This document shows, in pieces, positions 1 to 7,487 of a stretch of 64,000 nt of DNA (its first letter is position 1; every line of letters starts with the position of its first letter). Where the stretch lies: positions 1 to 64,000 of the IMG/VR virus record IMGVR_UViG_3300046171_000227; one strand, given 5' to 3'. The DNA is from a virus. A model generated the notes under the pieces. The model worked only from the letters and a program-made list of their open reading frames with translations. It was not told the DNA's origin and did not search any database. The position numbers and the translations under genes were made by a program.

Positions 1-1
1 A

Positions 2-427
2 CTACTTTTAAGTGCCCCAAACTTAAGATCATTTCAATTCTCATTCAAAATGAGTGCCAGAAGTAGAACTGAGGCAACACAAATCAAAAAAATTATTAGA
101 TTTTTCAAGCAAGGAATGTCCGTAAAGAGATCTCCAACCTCTCTCTTTATCGTCTCTCCGAATATGTTTAGGATTAAATATTTGACTGATGAAGGAATAC
201 AACATCCATCAATAGGAAGAATTAAAGATTGTGCCTTAACTGCACTAAATACACAATATACTCCTGATGGAACATATATGACTTTTGATGATTTAGGAAG
301 AACCATGACTTCTTATCAAATCGATATGACATTTACTGAACTTGAACCACTGACTGAAAATGATTATGTAACAGGGCCCATAGAAGATGATCCAATATTC
401 TCTAATGACAATCAGATAGGATACTGA
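2..427 (+). CDS. 48: Baseplate tail-tube cap gp48, C-terminal part (partial)
   Basis: The open frame enters from the left edge of the window, so only about the last 140 residues are present; an internal ATG at 50 is not the real start. The fragment has the tail-tube-like end of T4 gp48, with a RSFQFSFKMSARS stretch, IIRFFKQGM and a final beta strand DMTFTELEPL. In T4, gp48 caps the baseplate hub and starts tail-tube polymerisation. The stop TGA at 425-427 shares its last base with the ATG of gp53, so the two baseplate genes are translationally coupled. Assignment rests on recalled family resemblance and the gp48-gp53 order seen in cyanomyoviruses. Confidence 0.8.
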   Translation, partial: LLLSAPNLRSFQFSFKMSARSRTEATQIKKIIRFFKQGMSVKRSPTSLFIVSPNMFRIKYLTDEGIQHPSIGRIKDCALTALNTQYTPDGTYMTFDDLGRTMTSYQIDMTFTELEPLTENDYVTGPIEDDPIFSNDNQIGY

Positions 428-1095
428 TGGCAAGTTATTTCAGACAAGTTCCAGATTTCGATTATGTCAACAGAGATTCTGATGGCAAAAATATTGGTGA
501 CTATCAAGTAGTAAAAAACTTATTTAAAAGAGTAAAGATTCGTCAAGATATTCTTGAAAATATTGCATACTTTACTCAATATCAGATTGTTGGTGATGAT
601 CGTCCTGACAATGTTGCTTTTGAAATCTATGGAGACGAAACATTTGATTGGTTAGTTCTTCTCTCTAATAATATCGTCAATATCCAGAATGAGTGGCCTA
701 TGAACCAGTCATCATTTGATGAATTCTTAATTAAAAAGTATGGAAGTATTGAGAAGACACAAAATATTCATCACTATGAAACCAGAGAACTAAAGAATGA
801 TTCTGGACAGATTGTAACACCTAAAGGTTTAAATGTACCCAAGAATTATAAAGTTGAATATTTTGATGTTGAAAGGGGACAATATGTTATTAGAACGAAT
901 GAAGTAGATGCAGTTACGAACTATGTTTATGAAATTCGTAAAGAAGAAGCAAAAAGAAACATCTACTTACTGAAACCAGATTATATCGAACTTGTCCTTG
1001 AAGATACGCAAAGATTGATGCAATATAGAAAAGGTTCTACTCAATATGTGAGCAGAACCTTGAAGAGAGGAGAAGATATTAGATTGTTTAATTAA
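427..1095 (+). CDS. 53: Baseplate wedge subunit gp53
   Basis: A 222-residue protein resembling T4 gp53, the baseplate wedge component that joins neighbouring wedges. The N-terminal part has the family pattern YFxxVPDFDYVNR and a central DETFDWLVLLSNNIVNIQNEWP segment typical of gp53. It follows gp48 directly with a one-base overlap. Its stop TAA (1093-1095) overlaps the stop of the convergent gp32 gene within a palindromic ttaa; there is no room for a terminator between them. Confidence 0.88.
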   Translation: MASYFRQVPDFDYVNRDSDGKNIGDYQVVKNLFKRVKIRQDILENIAYFTQYQIVGDDRPDNVAFEIYGDETFDWLVLLSNNIVNIQNEWPMNQSSFDEFLIKKYGSIEKTQNIHHYETRELKNDSGQIVTPKGLNVPKNYKVEYFDVERGQYVIRTNEVDAVTNYVYEIRKEEAKRNIYLLKPDYIELVLEDTQRLMQYRKGSTQYVSRTLKRGEDIRLFN

Positions 1096-2036
1096 CTCTC
1101 TGCCAGTTTTTGGAAGTAGGAGAGTGCATCATCTTCGTCTTCGTCTTTTGATACAACTGGTGTAGATGCAGTGATATCAGGAGAATTGAAGTCAGGTTTG
1201 GAGCGTGTCAGTGATTCTTGAATCTGACGCTCTGCAGACTCTTTTGCTGCATAACCATCATACTCAGTCTCTTCATCTGCAGGAGAAGGAGTGCGGGACT
1301 TCTGTCCCAGTACATACTTCAGACGACGCTCAAGATCTTCATAGGACTTGAACTGATCTTCAGCAGTCAGTCCGGCGAGAGAATACTGCTTCTTCCAGAT
1401 TGCTTCCATGGCATCATCATCGGAGAGGAGGGGAGAAGCTGCTTCAAACTCAGACTTGTCATAATTCCAGTAACCGTCTTTCTTGACAATCTTCAGTTTG
1501 AAGTTTGCACCCTGCCAGAAGTCAAAGGGATTGATGGGAGTTTCGTCTTCAAACTCGGGTTGCATTGCTTCCATGATCTTATCAAAGATCTTCTTACCGA
1601 ACTTATAGAGGAAGACACCACCTTCATTGTGAGGATTAGTAGGATCCTTCACAACATAAACATTTGCATAGTAAGACAGTTTACGCTTCTGCTTACGAAC
1701 AATTTCTTTGTTAGAGTCAATACCGCTGTTCCACAGTTCGCGGTTGTGCTCTGATACGGGATCTTTTTGTCCCAGAGTTGTGAGAGAGTTCTCAATGTAC
1801 CAACCACCAGTGCCTTGGAAGGCATGAGAGTACATCTTTGCCCAAGGGAGATCTTCTCCATCAGGGGCAGGCAGGAAACGAAGAACGGCAAACCCGTTAC
1901 CAACTTTATCTACTTCGGGTTTCCAGAGGCGATCATCACCTCCACCACCACTATTATTCATCTTCTCTACTTCTTTGACGAGTTTGGAAGTCAGAGAACC
2001 AATAGAGGATTGCTTTTTAAGATCAGAAAAGGACAT
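1092..2036 (-). CDS. 32: Single-stranded DNA-binding protein gp32
   Basis: A 314-residue homologue of T4 gp32, which coats ssDNA during replication, recombination and repair. Visible features are the N-terminal basic self-association region (SLTSKLVKEVEKM), the DNA-binding core beginning around residue 38 (LWKPEVDKVGNGFAVLRFLP) and an acidic C-terminal tail (KDEDEDDALSYF) that in T4 contacts partner proteins. The core zinc ligands of T4 are not obvious here, as usual for cyanophages. A strong host-type promoter lies 40-70 bp upstream, giving gp32 its own transcription start at the end of the 59 operon. Confidence 0.95.
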   Translation of the reverse strand: MSFSDLKKQSSIGSLTSKLVKEVEKMNNSGGGGDDRLWKPEVDKVGNGFAVLRFLPAPDGEDLPWAKMYSHAFQGTGGWYIENSLTTLGQKDPVSEHNRELWNSGIDSNKEIVRKQKRKLSYYANVYVVKDPTNPHNEGGVFLYKFGKKIFDKIMEAMQPEFEDETPINPFDFWQGANFKLKIVKKDGYWNYDKSEFEAASPLLSDDDAMEAIWKKQYSLAGLTAEDQFKSYEDLERRLKYVLGQKSRTPSPADEETEYDGYAAKESAERQIQESLTRSKPDFNSPDITASTPVVSKDEDEDDALSYFQKLAES

Positions 2037-2074
2037 TTTTGTATTTGTGAGATTTGGCTTTTGAGTACTTCGTT

Positions 2075-2103
2075 ATTCTACACGTCGAAACCCTGTGTGT
2101 CAA
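2075..2103 (-). promoter_or_regulatory. Sigma70-type promoter of gene 32
   Basis: On the minus strand TTGACA (2098-2103) and TAGAAT (2075-2080) are separated by exactly 17 bp. The element lies inside the 3' end of the upstream ORF: the stop codon TAG of that ORF forms the first three bases of the -10 box. The gp32 ATG is 38 bp downstream of the -10 box. Confidence 0.75.
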
Positions 2104-2422
2104 TCTGCTTCTTCATAGCGTCGAGCATCTTTCCCATATTAGAGAAGATGACACTAATGTCAACATCTTTCGGAAGTCCCATCATTGTAGCAGATTCTAC
2201 AATACGGGTTTTCATCATCTTTGCTTCGGGATCATCGGATAAACTCAGTCTCGTATAGAGAACCTTTTGTTTATCCAGTAGTCTTTCTAGAAGAGACACA
2301 TGAAACTTTTTCTCCTCTGTATTCATAGAGGGGAACTTAAAAACACTACTATAAACTTCTTCTTGAAGTTCCTGAATTTCCGTCATTTCTGCGCGGACTA
2401 CATCAGAATCAAAAAAACTCAT
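2078..2422 (-). CDS. Conserved protein, DUF1825-like
   Basis: A 114-residue protein between gp59 and gp32. It begins MSFFDSDVVRAEM and continues with an acidic-basic helical pattern, resembling the cyanobacterial DUF1825 family (start MxFFxSxIVQxE), whose role is unknown. The chosen ATG at 2422 overlaps the gp59 stop (ATGA, 2419-2422) and has a GGAG ribosome site; a longer frame upstream lies inside gp59. Not T4 gp33, which is encoded further on (3719-3976). Position between replication genes suggests a replication or transcription accessory role, but that is inference. Confidence 0.7.
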   Translation of the reverse strand: MSFFDSDVVRAEMTEIQELQEEVYSSVFKFPSMNTEEKKFHVSLLERLLDKQKVLYTRLSLSDDPEAKMMKTRIVESATMMGLPKDVDISVIFSNMGKMLDAMKKQIDTQGFDV

Positions 2423-3015
2423 GCTTCTCCTAAAACTACTTCTTTCAATATTTTTTTGTAACGAAATACATCTATATTTAGGAAAGGTGTGTACTTTCTC
2501 AGTTTTAAACTTACTGATGTCCATACAGGATCAGTCAGTTGTTTATCCCAGTTTGTTTTATAACCAAGGATAAGATTCAATATTACCATAGTTTCGATAG
2601 AAACATTACCCCTAAGATACTCTTTAAGAATAAGAGGATGTTTTGATCCATCTAAGGCAAACATTGAATCTATATTATTATCAATGAATACTTTACTAGT
2701 TTCTTCCTTAAAAAGATAAGAAAGAGACTGAGTGCGTTTCTTCCATGACATGTATCTACCTTCACCTTCTCGGATCATTTCGCCAATCCAAAGTTTTGCG
2801 GGATCTGTACAATCAATGAAGTTAGACACAAAAAATTCGATTACTTCTTTGTCCGATTTGTTACGTGCTAATTTTTCAAACCAGAATCTATCTTTGCGTT
2901 TATAAAAAGACTTTACTGTGGCACGACTTTTACCACAATACTTATGATAATCATATTTCTCTTTAGTAAAATGATTCTTTAAAGAAAGATACGATTTATA
3001 GGCATCAAACGGCAT
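2419..3015 (-). CDS. 59: Helicase loader gp59
   Basis: About 198 residues matching the T4 gp59 pattern: an N-terminal MPFDAYKSYLSLKNHF helix, a YHKYCGKSRATVKSFYKRKDRFWFEKL block and a C-terminal all-helical domain ending near NIDVFRYKKILKEVV. gp59 loads the gp41 helicase onto gp32-coated DNA at forks. The start is taken at 3015 because the longer frame (ATG at 3081) overlaps the oxygenase gene and lacks family similarity. Adjacent to gp32, as in T4. Confidence 0.9.
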   Translation of the reverse strand: MPFDAYKSYLSLKNHFTKEKYDYHKYCGKSRATVKSFYKRKDRFWFEKLARNKSDKEVIEFFVSNFIDCTDPAKLWIGEMIREGEGRYMSWKKRTQSLSYLFKEETSKVFIDNNIDSMFALDGSKHPLILKEYLRGNVSIETMVILNLILGYKTNWDKQLTDPVWTSVSLKLRKYTPFLNIDVFRYKKILKEVVLGEA

Positions 3016-3019
3016 CACT

Positions 3020-3640
3020 TTATTGATATTGTAAATTAGGGATATTATCACTCTTAGTATTTTTAAGAAAAAAGTCCCCAATCATATTGAATGCAATTGT
3101 AATTCTTTCTTCATCTCGCAGTTGCTCTTTTACGTGATGTCGAACATGACTTGGAAATAAAACCATTGTACCATCATATCCATCATATTTAATATCATAA
3201 TCATCAAAATAAGTAGGATGATCGTGATTTTTATAATATATTACACCCGATAAATCTCCTCTATGAATATGAGTAGGATTGTCATCACCTTTATATGAAA
3301 AATTAGTCCATAAATCGTAAAAATCGTAATGTCCAACACTACTCAGCAATTGAAAATTTTTACTTTCAAAAATTTTATTTGCTAATCTGATAATCCATGG
3401 CAACCAAAAAGATTGTTGAATTAAATTATATGGAACTGATGTCTGGTAAGAATTATGTTTAATGCCAGCAGCAGCAGCAACATATCCTGCATTTTCGACT
3501 GCTTTAAGTTCAGCAAGAGGATGATCTTTAATTTTTTTTGATTCATCAACCCAGACATCAATTTCTTTCATAATCAAATCGGGTATTTTAGCAATCATGA
3601 CAGGACAATCTTCCTGCAATTTTTTAATTTCAAATTTCAT
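3020..3640 (-). CDS. 2OG-Fe(II) oxygenase family protein
   Basis: A 206-residue protein with the double-stranded beta-helix iron site: HIHRGDLSGVIYY (first His and Asp), then a second His in FPSHVRHHV and the 2-oxoglutarate Arg in DEERITIAFNM. Such oxygenases hydroxylate proteins or small molecules; this one sits between genes 33 and 59 in many cyanophages and its substrate is unknown. It is one of four oxygenase-type genes in the window. ATG at 3640; 78 bp of AT-rich DNA separate it from gene 33. Confidence 0.85.
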   Translation of the reverse strand: MKFEIKKLQEDCPVMIAKIPDLIMKEIDVWVDESKKIKDHPLAELKAVENAGYVAAAAGIKHNSYQTSVPYNLIQQSFWLPWIIRLANKIFESKNFQLLSSVGHYDFYDLWTNFSYKGDDNPTHIHRGDLSGVIYYKNHDHPTYFDDYDIKYDGYDGTMVLFPSHVRHHVKEQLRDEERITIAFNMIGDFFLKNTKSDNIPNLQYQ

Positions 3641-3718
3641 TATTTAAAAAAAACCTACAGACGAAAATTTTGCCGGAAATTTTTTTGCCCCTTTTTTGAA
3701 ATTAAAAGTTAATTTTGG

Positions 3719-3976
3719 TTAGAGGGGCAACTTGGCACGAGATGTTCTCTTGAGAAAGTTAAGTTCCATTGCTTCGTACTTTAACTTCTCTTTCAGAGGT
3801 TTAGATATAAGTTTGGGGACGGACTCCACATCAATTGAATTCAGATCACAGAAGTGAACGATGGCATCGATATAACTCATGTCTTGATTTTCAAGAACAA
3901 GTTTCTCTATATCCTGCGCGAATTTTGACGGGCAGAAGAATTTCTTTTCTAGTGCTTTTTCTAGTTCATTCTCCAT
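3719..3976 (-). CDS. 33: Late transcription coactivator gp33
   Basis: An 85-residue protein aligning well with T4 gp33: QDMSYIDAIVHFCDLNSID corresponds to the T4 segment FGMSYLEATTAFLEENSIP, followed by a PKLISKPLKEKLKYEAMELN block. gp33 binds host RNA polymerase and the sliding clamp to activate late promoters. ATG at 3976 overlaps the exonuclease stop by 11 bp; a longer frame from 4003 has no similarity. Its presence agrees with the TATAAATA/CTAAATA late boxes seen throughout the window. Confidence 0.85.
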   Translation of the reverse strand: MENELEKALEKKFFCPSKFAQDIEKLVLENQDMSYIDAIVHFCDLNSIDVESVPKLISKPLKEKLKYEAMELNFLKRTSRAKLPL

Positions 3977-4649
3977 TCTCTGTCCTAGTATTGTGATGTA
4001 CAAATTCTTTAATGTAACGAACTAGAAGTTTAATATAGTCGTCTTTGTTTCTTTTGTCAAATACTTCTACTTCACCACTGGGAGTTACCATGAGAGTGAT
4101 TAGTTTTTTAACCGGAATACCAGTCATCTCATAGTATGCACACGCATAAAACGTTTCTTGAACGAAGTAGTTTTCCAACCATTTCTCAGGTTTGATTTTT
4201 TCAGATGTTTTAAAGTCAATGACTGCAAGTTCTCCTTCGTACTCGCCGATGCAGTCAACCCTACCAGCCAATCCAAGATATTCTGAATACAGAGTTCTTT
4301 CAATAGCATGTACGTTATTTATCTTGTCAAGATATGGTTTGGCATGATGAAACATAAACTGAGTCATGGGACGGAAGTCATCCCAGTTCAGTTGCAAATT
4401 CATCAAATATGCTTGAGCTGCTTCATGAAAATCAGTTCCCCGTGCAGTGGCTTTCTTGGTAATACGATTTGCTTCTTCAATACCGACTCGCTTTCGCCAC
4501 TTTACGAAGATTTCTCTATTATAGAAGGAAGTCACAGAAGTGATAGAGGGAACCCACTGTCCATCTGGAAGATTATAGAGGCGAATTCCCTGTGTTTCTT
4601 TCTTGTTTAGTTCAATGTCACCGAGATAATTATGATGAATGAAGTTCAT
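3966..4649 (-). CDS. PD-(D/E)XK exonuclease
   Basis: A 227-residue nuclease of the PD-(D/E)XK/RecB-MGME1-like type common in cyanomyoviruses. Motifs: GTDFHEAAQAYL (first acidic helix), GLAGRVDCIGEYEGELAVIDFKTS with the catalytic Asp...Asp-x-Lys signature, and a QETFYACAYYEMTG helix after it. Probably acts in host DNA degradation or recombination end-processing; the exact role is inferred. Overlaps the phoH stop by 4 bp (ATGA) and gene 33 by 11 bp. Confidence 0.82.
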   Translation of the reverse strand: MNFIHHNYLGDIELNKKETQGIRLYNLPDGQWVPSITSVTSFYNREIFVKWRKRVGIEEANRITKKATARGTDFHEAAQAYLMNLQLNWDDFRPMTQFMFHHAKPYLDKINNVHAIERTLYSEYLGLAGRVDCIGEYEGELAVIDFKTSEKIKPEKWLENYFVQETFYACAYYEMTGIPVKKLITLMVTPSGEVEVFDKRNKDDYIKLLVRYIKEFVHHNTRTENGE

Positions 4650-5398
4650 AGTTTAAGTTCGTCTTTCGCAAGCAAGTATTCTTTACATAGTCCAGAACGG
4701 ACGATATCTTCAACACCAAATTCAATGATATCAACGGAAGGCATAACTCTAAGAATATTCATAAAGTCATGAATACCATTCCTTTCATTCTGTTTAACCA
4801 AGTCAGTCTGAGTTGCGTCACCACAGAACATGATCTTAGTATCTTCACCAACTCTAGTAATAATACTATCAAGTTCGTGAAAGTTCAAGTTCTGATATTC
4901 ATCAACAATAATAATCGCTCTATCTAAAGTAGTGCCTCGGATAAAAGATGTGCTCCAGAAACTAATTGTTCCTTGAGTCTTCAGATTACCGTAAAGCATT
5001 TCAAAATCTGTCTCTGAGGGGAGAGAGAACATATACTTTACCATATTCTTGTAAGGAATCTGATAGATATCAGATTTATCCTCATGATCACCAGGTAAAA
5101 ATCCAATCTCTCTAGTTGCTACAAGAGATCTAACAATATAGATTTTATCGTATGGAGATCTTTCATCAAGAACTTCTCTCAGTGCATTGTAGAGAGTAAT
5201 GAATGTTTTACCCGTACCTGCTGCACCGTATGCAACTAAGTTTTTATTATCAGAGTAAGCGTCAAATAGTTTTTGCTGATTATCAGTAAGAGGATCAATG
5301 CTCCTCATCAACTCAGTGTTAATTGGTTTGCGGCGTTTCATTTGCTTTGCAGTTAAACCAACACCAATTGGTTGATCTCTTTTTCTTTTTGCAGGCAT
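4646..5398 (-). CDS. phoH: PhoH-like ATPase
   Basis: A 250-residue PhoH family P-loop ATPase. Walker A is GAAGTGKT (around residue 58), Walker B is IIIVDEYQNL, and a later FCGDATQTDL motif is typical of the family. PhoH belongs to the Pho regulon in bacteria; in phages the function is unresolved, with RNA metabolism suggested. The N-terminus is rich in Lys/Arg. No Pho box was identified upstream; the gene is embedded in the replication operon rather than in its own unit. Confidence 0.93.
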   Translation of the reverse strand: MPAKRKRDQPIGVGLTAKQMKRRKPINTELMRSIDPLTDNQQKLFDAYSDNKNLVAYGAAGTGKTFITLYNALREVLDERSPYDKIYIVRSLVATREIGFLPGDHEDKSDIYQIPYKNMVKYMFSLPSETDFEMLYGNLKTQGTISFWSTSFIRGTTLDRAIIIVDEYQNLNFHELDSIITRVGEDTKIMFCGDATQTDLVKQNERNGIHDFMNILRVMPSVDIIEFGVEDIVRSGLCKEYLLAKDELKL

Positions 5399-5401
5399 AG
5401 A

Positions 5402-5650
5402 TTAGACAGGTTTGACAGTAGAACCGGGGTACTTAGATGCACGATGTAAAACATCATTCCATCCAGGATGTGACTTTTTAAGTTTATCGTAGACTTCTCC
5501 AAGTTCACCGCATCCGGGTGCAGTGCTTGGATCACTCCAATCTCTTTGCCATTGAGGATTATCCTCTAGCCACTGAGTCCATTCATGTACACTAAGTTTA
5601 ACATCCTTTTGTTCACCAGTTTCCTTATTAATAACAGGATATGTAGCCAT
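5402..5650 (-). CDS. Conserved cyanophage protein, 82 aa
   Basis: Starts MATYPVINKETGEQKDV and has a Trp-rich middle (HEWTQWLEDNPQWQRDWSDP). It resembles small FmdB-related proteins of cyanophages but the paired zinc-binding cysteines are absent (only one Cys). ATG at 5650 with an AT-rich upstream region carrying a GAATAAATA late-like box. Three bases separate it from phoH. Function unknown. Confidence 0.7.
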   Translation of the reverse strand: MATYPVINKETGEQKDVKLSVHEWTQWLEDNPQWQRDWSDPSTAPGCGELGEVYDKLKKSHPGWNDVLHRASKYPGSTVKPV

Positions 5651-5678
5651 AGAAATTAACTCACGATATTATATTTAT

Positions 5679-6314
5679 TCACCATTCCAATGCTTCCGCA
5701 ATAGAAGGGAACTGTTCTTTAAAGATGCGCTTAGCATCATTAGCAATGTCCATGTGCTCCTTCTGTGTGCCGTTTGCAGAGCGCAAATCAATGTAATGGA
5801 TCCATGAGCGGATAGAACCCGTCATGTAGAGTCTGGTGGGCACAGCGAGTGGAAGGACGAAGCGAGCACACTCCTTTGCGATTCCTTCACGAAGAAGTTC
5901 GTTGTAAAGATCCATACCCTCATTGAAATAATTTTCAATGCGTTGATTCAAGAACTTGATTTGTTTTGGATCGATATCATCAATAGAGTTCTGACGATTC
6001 TTTTCATCCTGACGACGAAGTTCAGGAATAGGAATACCAGCATCCAACCAGTTCACATCAGCATACCTTTGCGAAAATTCCTGATATGTGAAACTTCTAT
6101 GCCGAAGCACCTGAGCCGCGATTCCACGACTGGTGTTCAGTTCCAGAGTCATGAATGCCTGTTCAAAAATACTCCAGTGCTGATGTTTGATACAATATTT
6201 CAACAATCCAGAGAACTTTTCATTCTCTTGATTTTGAGGATTACTTACGCGAGCACAATATGCAATGTGTTTCTCCGCATCAGGAGTTACACTGATCAGT
6301 TTTACGTCGTTCAC
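5679..6314 (-). CDS. thyX: FAD-dependent thymidylate synthase ThyX
   Basis: A 211-residue ThyX, making dTMP from dUMP with FAD, NADPH and methylene-tetrahydrofolate. The diagnostic RHRxxSxxxxSxR motif reads RHRSFTYQEFSQRY, and the C-terminal substrate region SIRSWIHYIDLRSANGTQKEH is intact. The start is GTG at 6314 (VKLISVTPDAEKH follows); it overlaps the preceding 52-aa ORF by 35 bp. Supports phage dNTP synthesis with NrdAB and MazG. Confidence 0.95.
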   Translation of the reverse strand: MNDVKLISVTPDAEKHIAYCARVSNPQNQENEKFSGLLKYCIKHQHWSIFEQAFMTLELNTSRGIAAQVLRHRSFTYQEFSQRYADVNWLDAGIPIPELRRQDEKNRQNSIDDIDPKQIKFLNQRIENYFNEGMDLYNELLREGIAKECARFVLPLAVPTRLYMTGSIRSWIHYIDLRSANGTQKEHMDIANDAKRIFKEQFPSIAEALEW

Positions 6315-6438
6315 TTTTTTTCAGTACCTTCTTCACTAGTTTAGCATACATTACATCTTCTTGGGTATACCAGTCTGGATGTTTCTTTGCACTTTTGATT
6401 ATTTTTTTAGCTGCTTTTTTTGCGGATTTTTCTTCCAT
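6280..6438 (-). CDS. Small conserved basic protein, 52 aa
   Basis: Starts MEEKSAKKAAKKIIKSAKK and continues with HPDWYTQEDVMYAKLVKK; strongly basic and helical, possibly nucleic-acid binding (inference). It overlaps the 5' end of thyX by 35 bp. Similar tiny proteins occur next to thyX in related phages, as far as I recall. Function unknown. Confidence 0.6.
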   Translation of the reverse strand: MEEKSAKKAAKKIIKSAKKHPDWYTQEDVMYAKLVKKVLKKSERRKTDQCNS

Positions 6439-6443
6439 AGAAG

Positions 6444-6617
6444 TTAATCGGGATAACCGTCATCGTCATCAAAGATCTCATCATAATCAGTTATAACTGC
6501 ACTACCTTCACTATTATATTTAGATACGTCAGAATATACCTCAGACTCCAGTGCCTCTACTAGAGACTTAAGATTGCGAACAATAAGTTTCAATCTCTCT
6601 TGCTGTTCTGCTTCCAT
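6444..6617 (-). CDS. Small acidic protein, 57 aa
   Basis: Starts MEAEQQERLKLIVRNLKSLV, with an N-terminal helix and an acidic tail DYDEIFDDDDGYPD. The ATG comes one base after the U-run of an intrinsic terminator, so the gene seems to be transcribed from the promoter at 6641-6668 that abuts that terminator. No function known. Confidence 0.65.
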   Translation of the reverse strand: MEAEQQERLKLIVRNLKSLVEALESEVYSDVSKYNSEGSAVITDYDEIFDDDDGYPD

Positions 6618-6618
6618 T

Positions 6619-6640
6619 AAAAAAGGGGGCGAGTGCCCCC
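6619..6640 (-). terminator. Intrinsic terminator
   Basis: On the minus strand a perfect GGGGGC/GCCCCC stem with an ACTC loop (6625-6640) is followed by six T (6619-6624). It would end transcripts arriving from the small ORFs at 6.7-7.4 kb. The next start codon follows one base after the T run. Confidence 0.85.
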
Positions 6641-6668
6641 ATTATAACATATTAAGATTGCAAGTCAA
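6641..6668 (-). promoter_or_regulatory. Sigma70-type promoter abutting terminator
   Basis: TTGACT (6663-6668), 16 bp spacer, TATAAT (6641-6646) with an upstream TG giving an extended -10. The -10 directly touches the terminator stem, so initiation would occur inside the stem and the new RNA could not fold it. The TGA stop of the upstream ORF is part of the -35 box. Confidence 0.75.
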
Positions 6669-6823
6669 TCAAATACTTTCCATTTTGGTGTGCCTAGAGA
6701 TTTTAGAAAAACCCACTTAGCATATGTAACACCACGATATGTCAAAAGTCTAAAGACTTTATCTGGATCATGTACCTCTGGATTGTATTCTGGAAGATCA
6801 TATTCTAATTTGATCTTCAGCAT
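6665..6823 (-). CDS. Small conserved protein, 52 aa
   Basis: Starts MLKIKLEYDLPEYNPEVHD and ends KSLGTPKWKVFD. Preceded by a strong GAGGAGG ribosome site. Its stop codon lies within the -35 box of the next promoter. Found among the short conserved ORFs typical of cyanomyoviruses; function unknown. Confidence 0.65.
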   Translation of the reverse strand: MLKIKLEYDLPEYNPEVHDPDKVFRLLTYRGVTYAKWVFLKSLGTPKWKVFD

Positions 6824-6834
6824 TTAATTCCTCC

Positions 6835-6930
6835 TCAAGAGTGTTGAAGAAGAACGATTTCGCCATAAAGTAGAGCCATAGTTGCAACACATGCCAAGGT
6901 AATTACGCCTGTGATTTGTAGTGCTTCCAT
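6835..6930 (-). CDS. Single-pass membrane peptide, 31 aa
   Basis: A very short frame starting MEALQITGVITLACVATMAL; nearly all of it is one hydrophobic helix followed by a short polar end. Resembles the small subunits of photosynthetic complexes in size and topology, but I cannot match it to a named one. Sits between two other conserved tiny ORFs with 7-11 bp gaps. Confidence 0.5.
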   Translation of the reverse strand: MEALQITGVITLACVATMALLYGEIVLLQHS

Positions 6931-6937
6931 AAGTGCC

Positions 6938-7102
6938 TCACTTAGTATAAGTGCGTCCACGATAGCAAAATGTGCCATGTGGTGCTTTACCTGACTTACG
7001 AACTTCACATTCTACACCACGATATTTGGTGAGAGTAATTTGTGAATCATGAAGAGCAGCTTGCTTGCTGATTTGCTCTTTGATAAGTTGAAGGGTGTTC
7101 AT
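6938..7102 (-). CDS. DUF4278-like short protein under riboswitch control
   Basis: A 54-aa protein with two YRG motifs (TKYRGVECEV and CYRGRTYTK), the hallmark of the cyanobacterial DUF4278 family, whose role is unknown. Ribosome site CAGGAG lies 8 bp before the ATG. It is the first ORF after the glutamine-type riboswitch at 7163-7203, matching the short peptide after which the Downstream-peptide motif is named. It probably responds to host glutamine status (inference). Confidence 0.7.
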   Translation of the reverse strand: MNTLQLIKEQISKQAALHDSQITLTKYRGVECEVRKSGKAPHGTFCYRGRTYTK

Positions 7103-7138
7103 TTGTTTTCTCCTGAAGTGGGTGATTTTGCTCCTTTA

Positions 7139-7203
7139 ACCCCGTAGGGTGATCCGAGTTCCCGTTCCTTCAGTCGTTTGCGTCCGTCAAAGACGGATGA
7201 ACG
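7139..7203 (-). promoter_or_regulatory. Glutamine riboswitch (Downstream-peptide/glnA type) plus UNCG hairpin
   Basis: Reading the minus strand: outer stem CGTTC (7199-7203) pairs with GAACG (7163-7167); inner stem CCGTC pairs with GACGG around a TTT loop; the conserved CTGAAG precedes the closing strand. This is the architecture of glnA and Downstream-peptide RNAs, which bind L-glutamine. Further down, ACCC-TACG-GGGT (7139-7150) forms a C(UACG)G tetraloop hairpin before the ribosome site of the DUF4278-like ORF. The pairings are visible; ligand specificity follows from the family. Confidence 0.75.
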
Positions 7204-7228
7204 CTCCGTTCCGCGACTTACTTGCGTC

Positions 7229-7429
7229 TCATGTGTATGCTCCCTTACATTCCCCCGCAACTTTCGATCTAAGATAACCTATAAGATTATACTTAGATTG
7301 GCGATCGAGATTGGAATCCATTTGAATTTCAACTGATCGTTGTAGAAACCTTTCACAAGACATATGCCAATCGTAAGGATTAGCGTCATTATGATGGGCA
7401 AGGGTTAATGCCAGTAAGATACTGAGCAT
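7229..7429 (-). CDS. Small exported or membrane-anchored protein, 66 aa
   Basis: Starts MLSILLALTLAHHNDANPYD, a short hydrophobic leader, then MSCERFLQRSVEIQMD and LRSKVAGECKGAYT with two Cys that could pair. Common in cyanophages as an uncharacterised ORF. It is followed directly by the riboswitch region, so both could share one transcript from the promoter at 7448-7476. Confidence 0.65.
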   Translation of the reverse strand: MLSILLALTLAHHNDANPYDWHMSCERFLQRSVEIQMDSNLDRQSKYNLIGYLRSKVAGECKGAYT

Positions 7430-7447
7430 GAGATGAACGACAAGTGT

Positions 7448-7476
7448 ATACTACACTATCAATTCTATTTAGTCAA
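7448..7476 (-). promoter_or_regulatory. Probable dual promoter (sigma70 with late box in spacer)
   Basis: TTGACT (7471-7476), 17 bp, TAGTAT (7448-7453). The spacer contains CTAAATA (7466-7472), the late-promoter motif of cyanomyoviruses. The ATG of the 66-aa ORF is 19 bp beyond the -10. Weaker -10 match than at the other sites. Confidence 0.5.
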
Positions 7477-7487
7477 ATGTGTTGGTA

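Noticed and set aside
1218-1754. Plus-strand open frame opposite gp32
   Set aside because: Antisense shadow of gp32; it has Cys/Leu/Ile-rich composition without any family resemblance or ribosome site.
2078-2422. gp33
   Set aside because: Initially considered for the gene between gp32 and gp59; the true gp33 homologue with the MSYxxAxxxF pattern is at 3719-3976.
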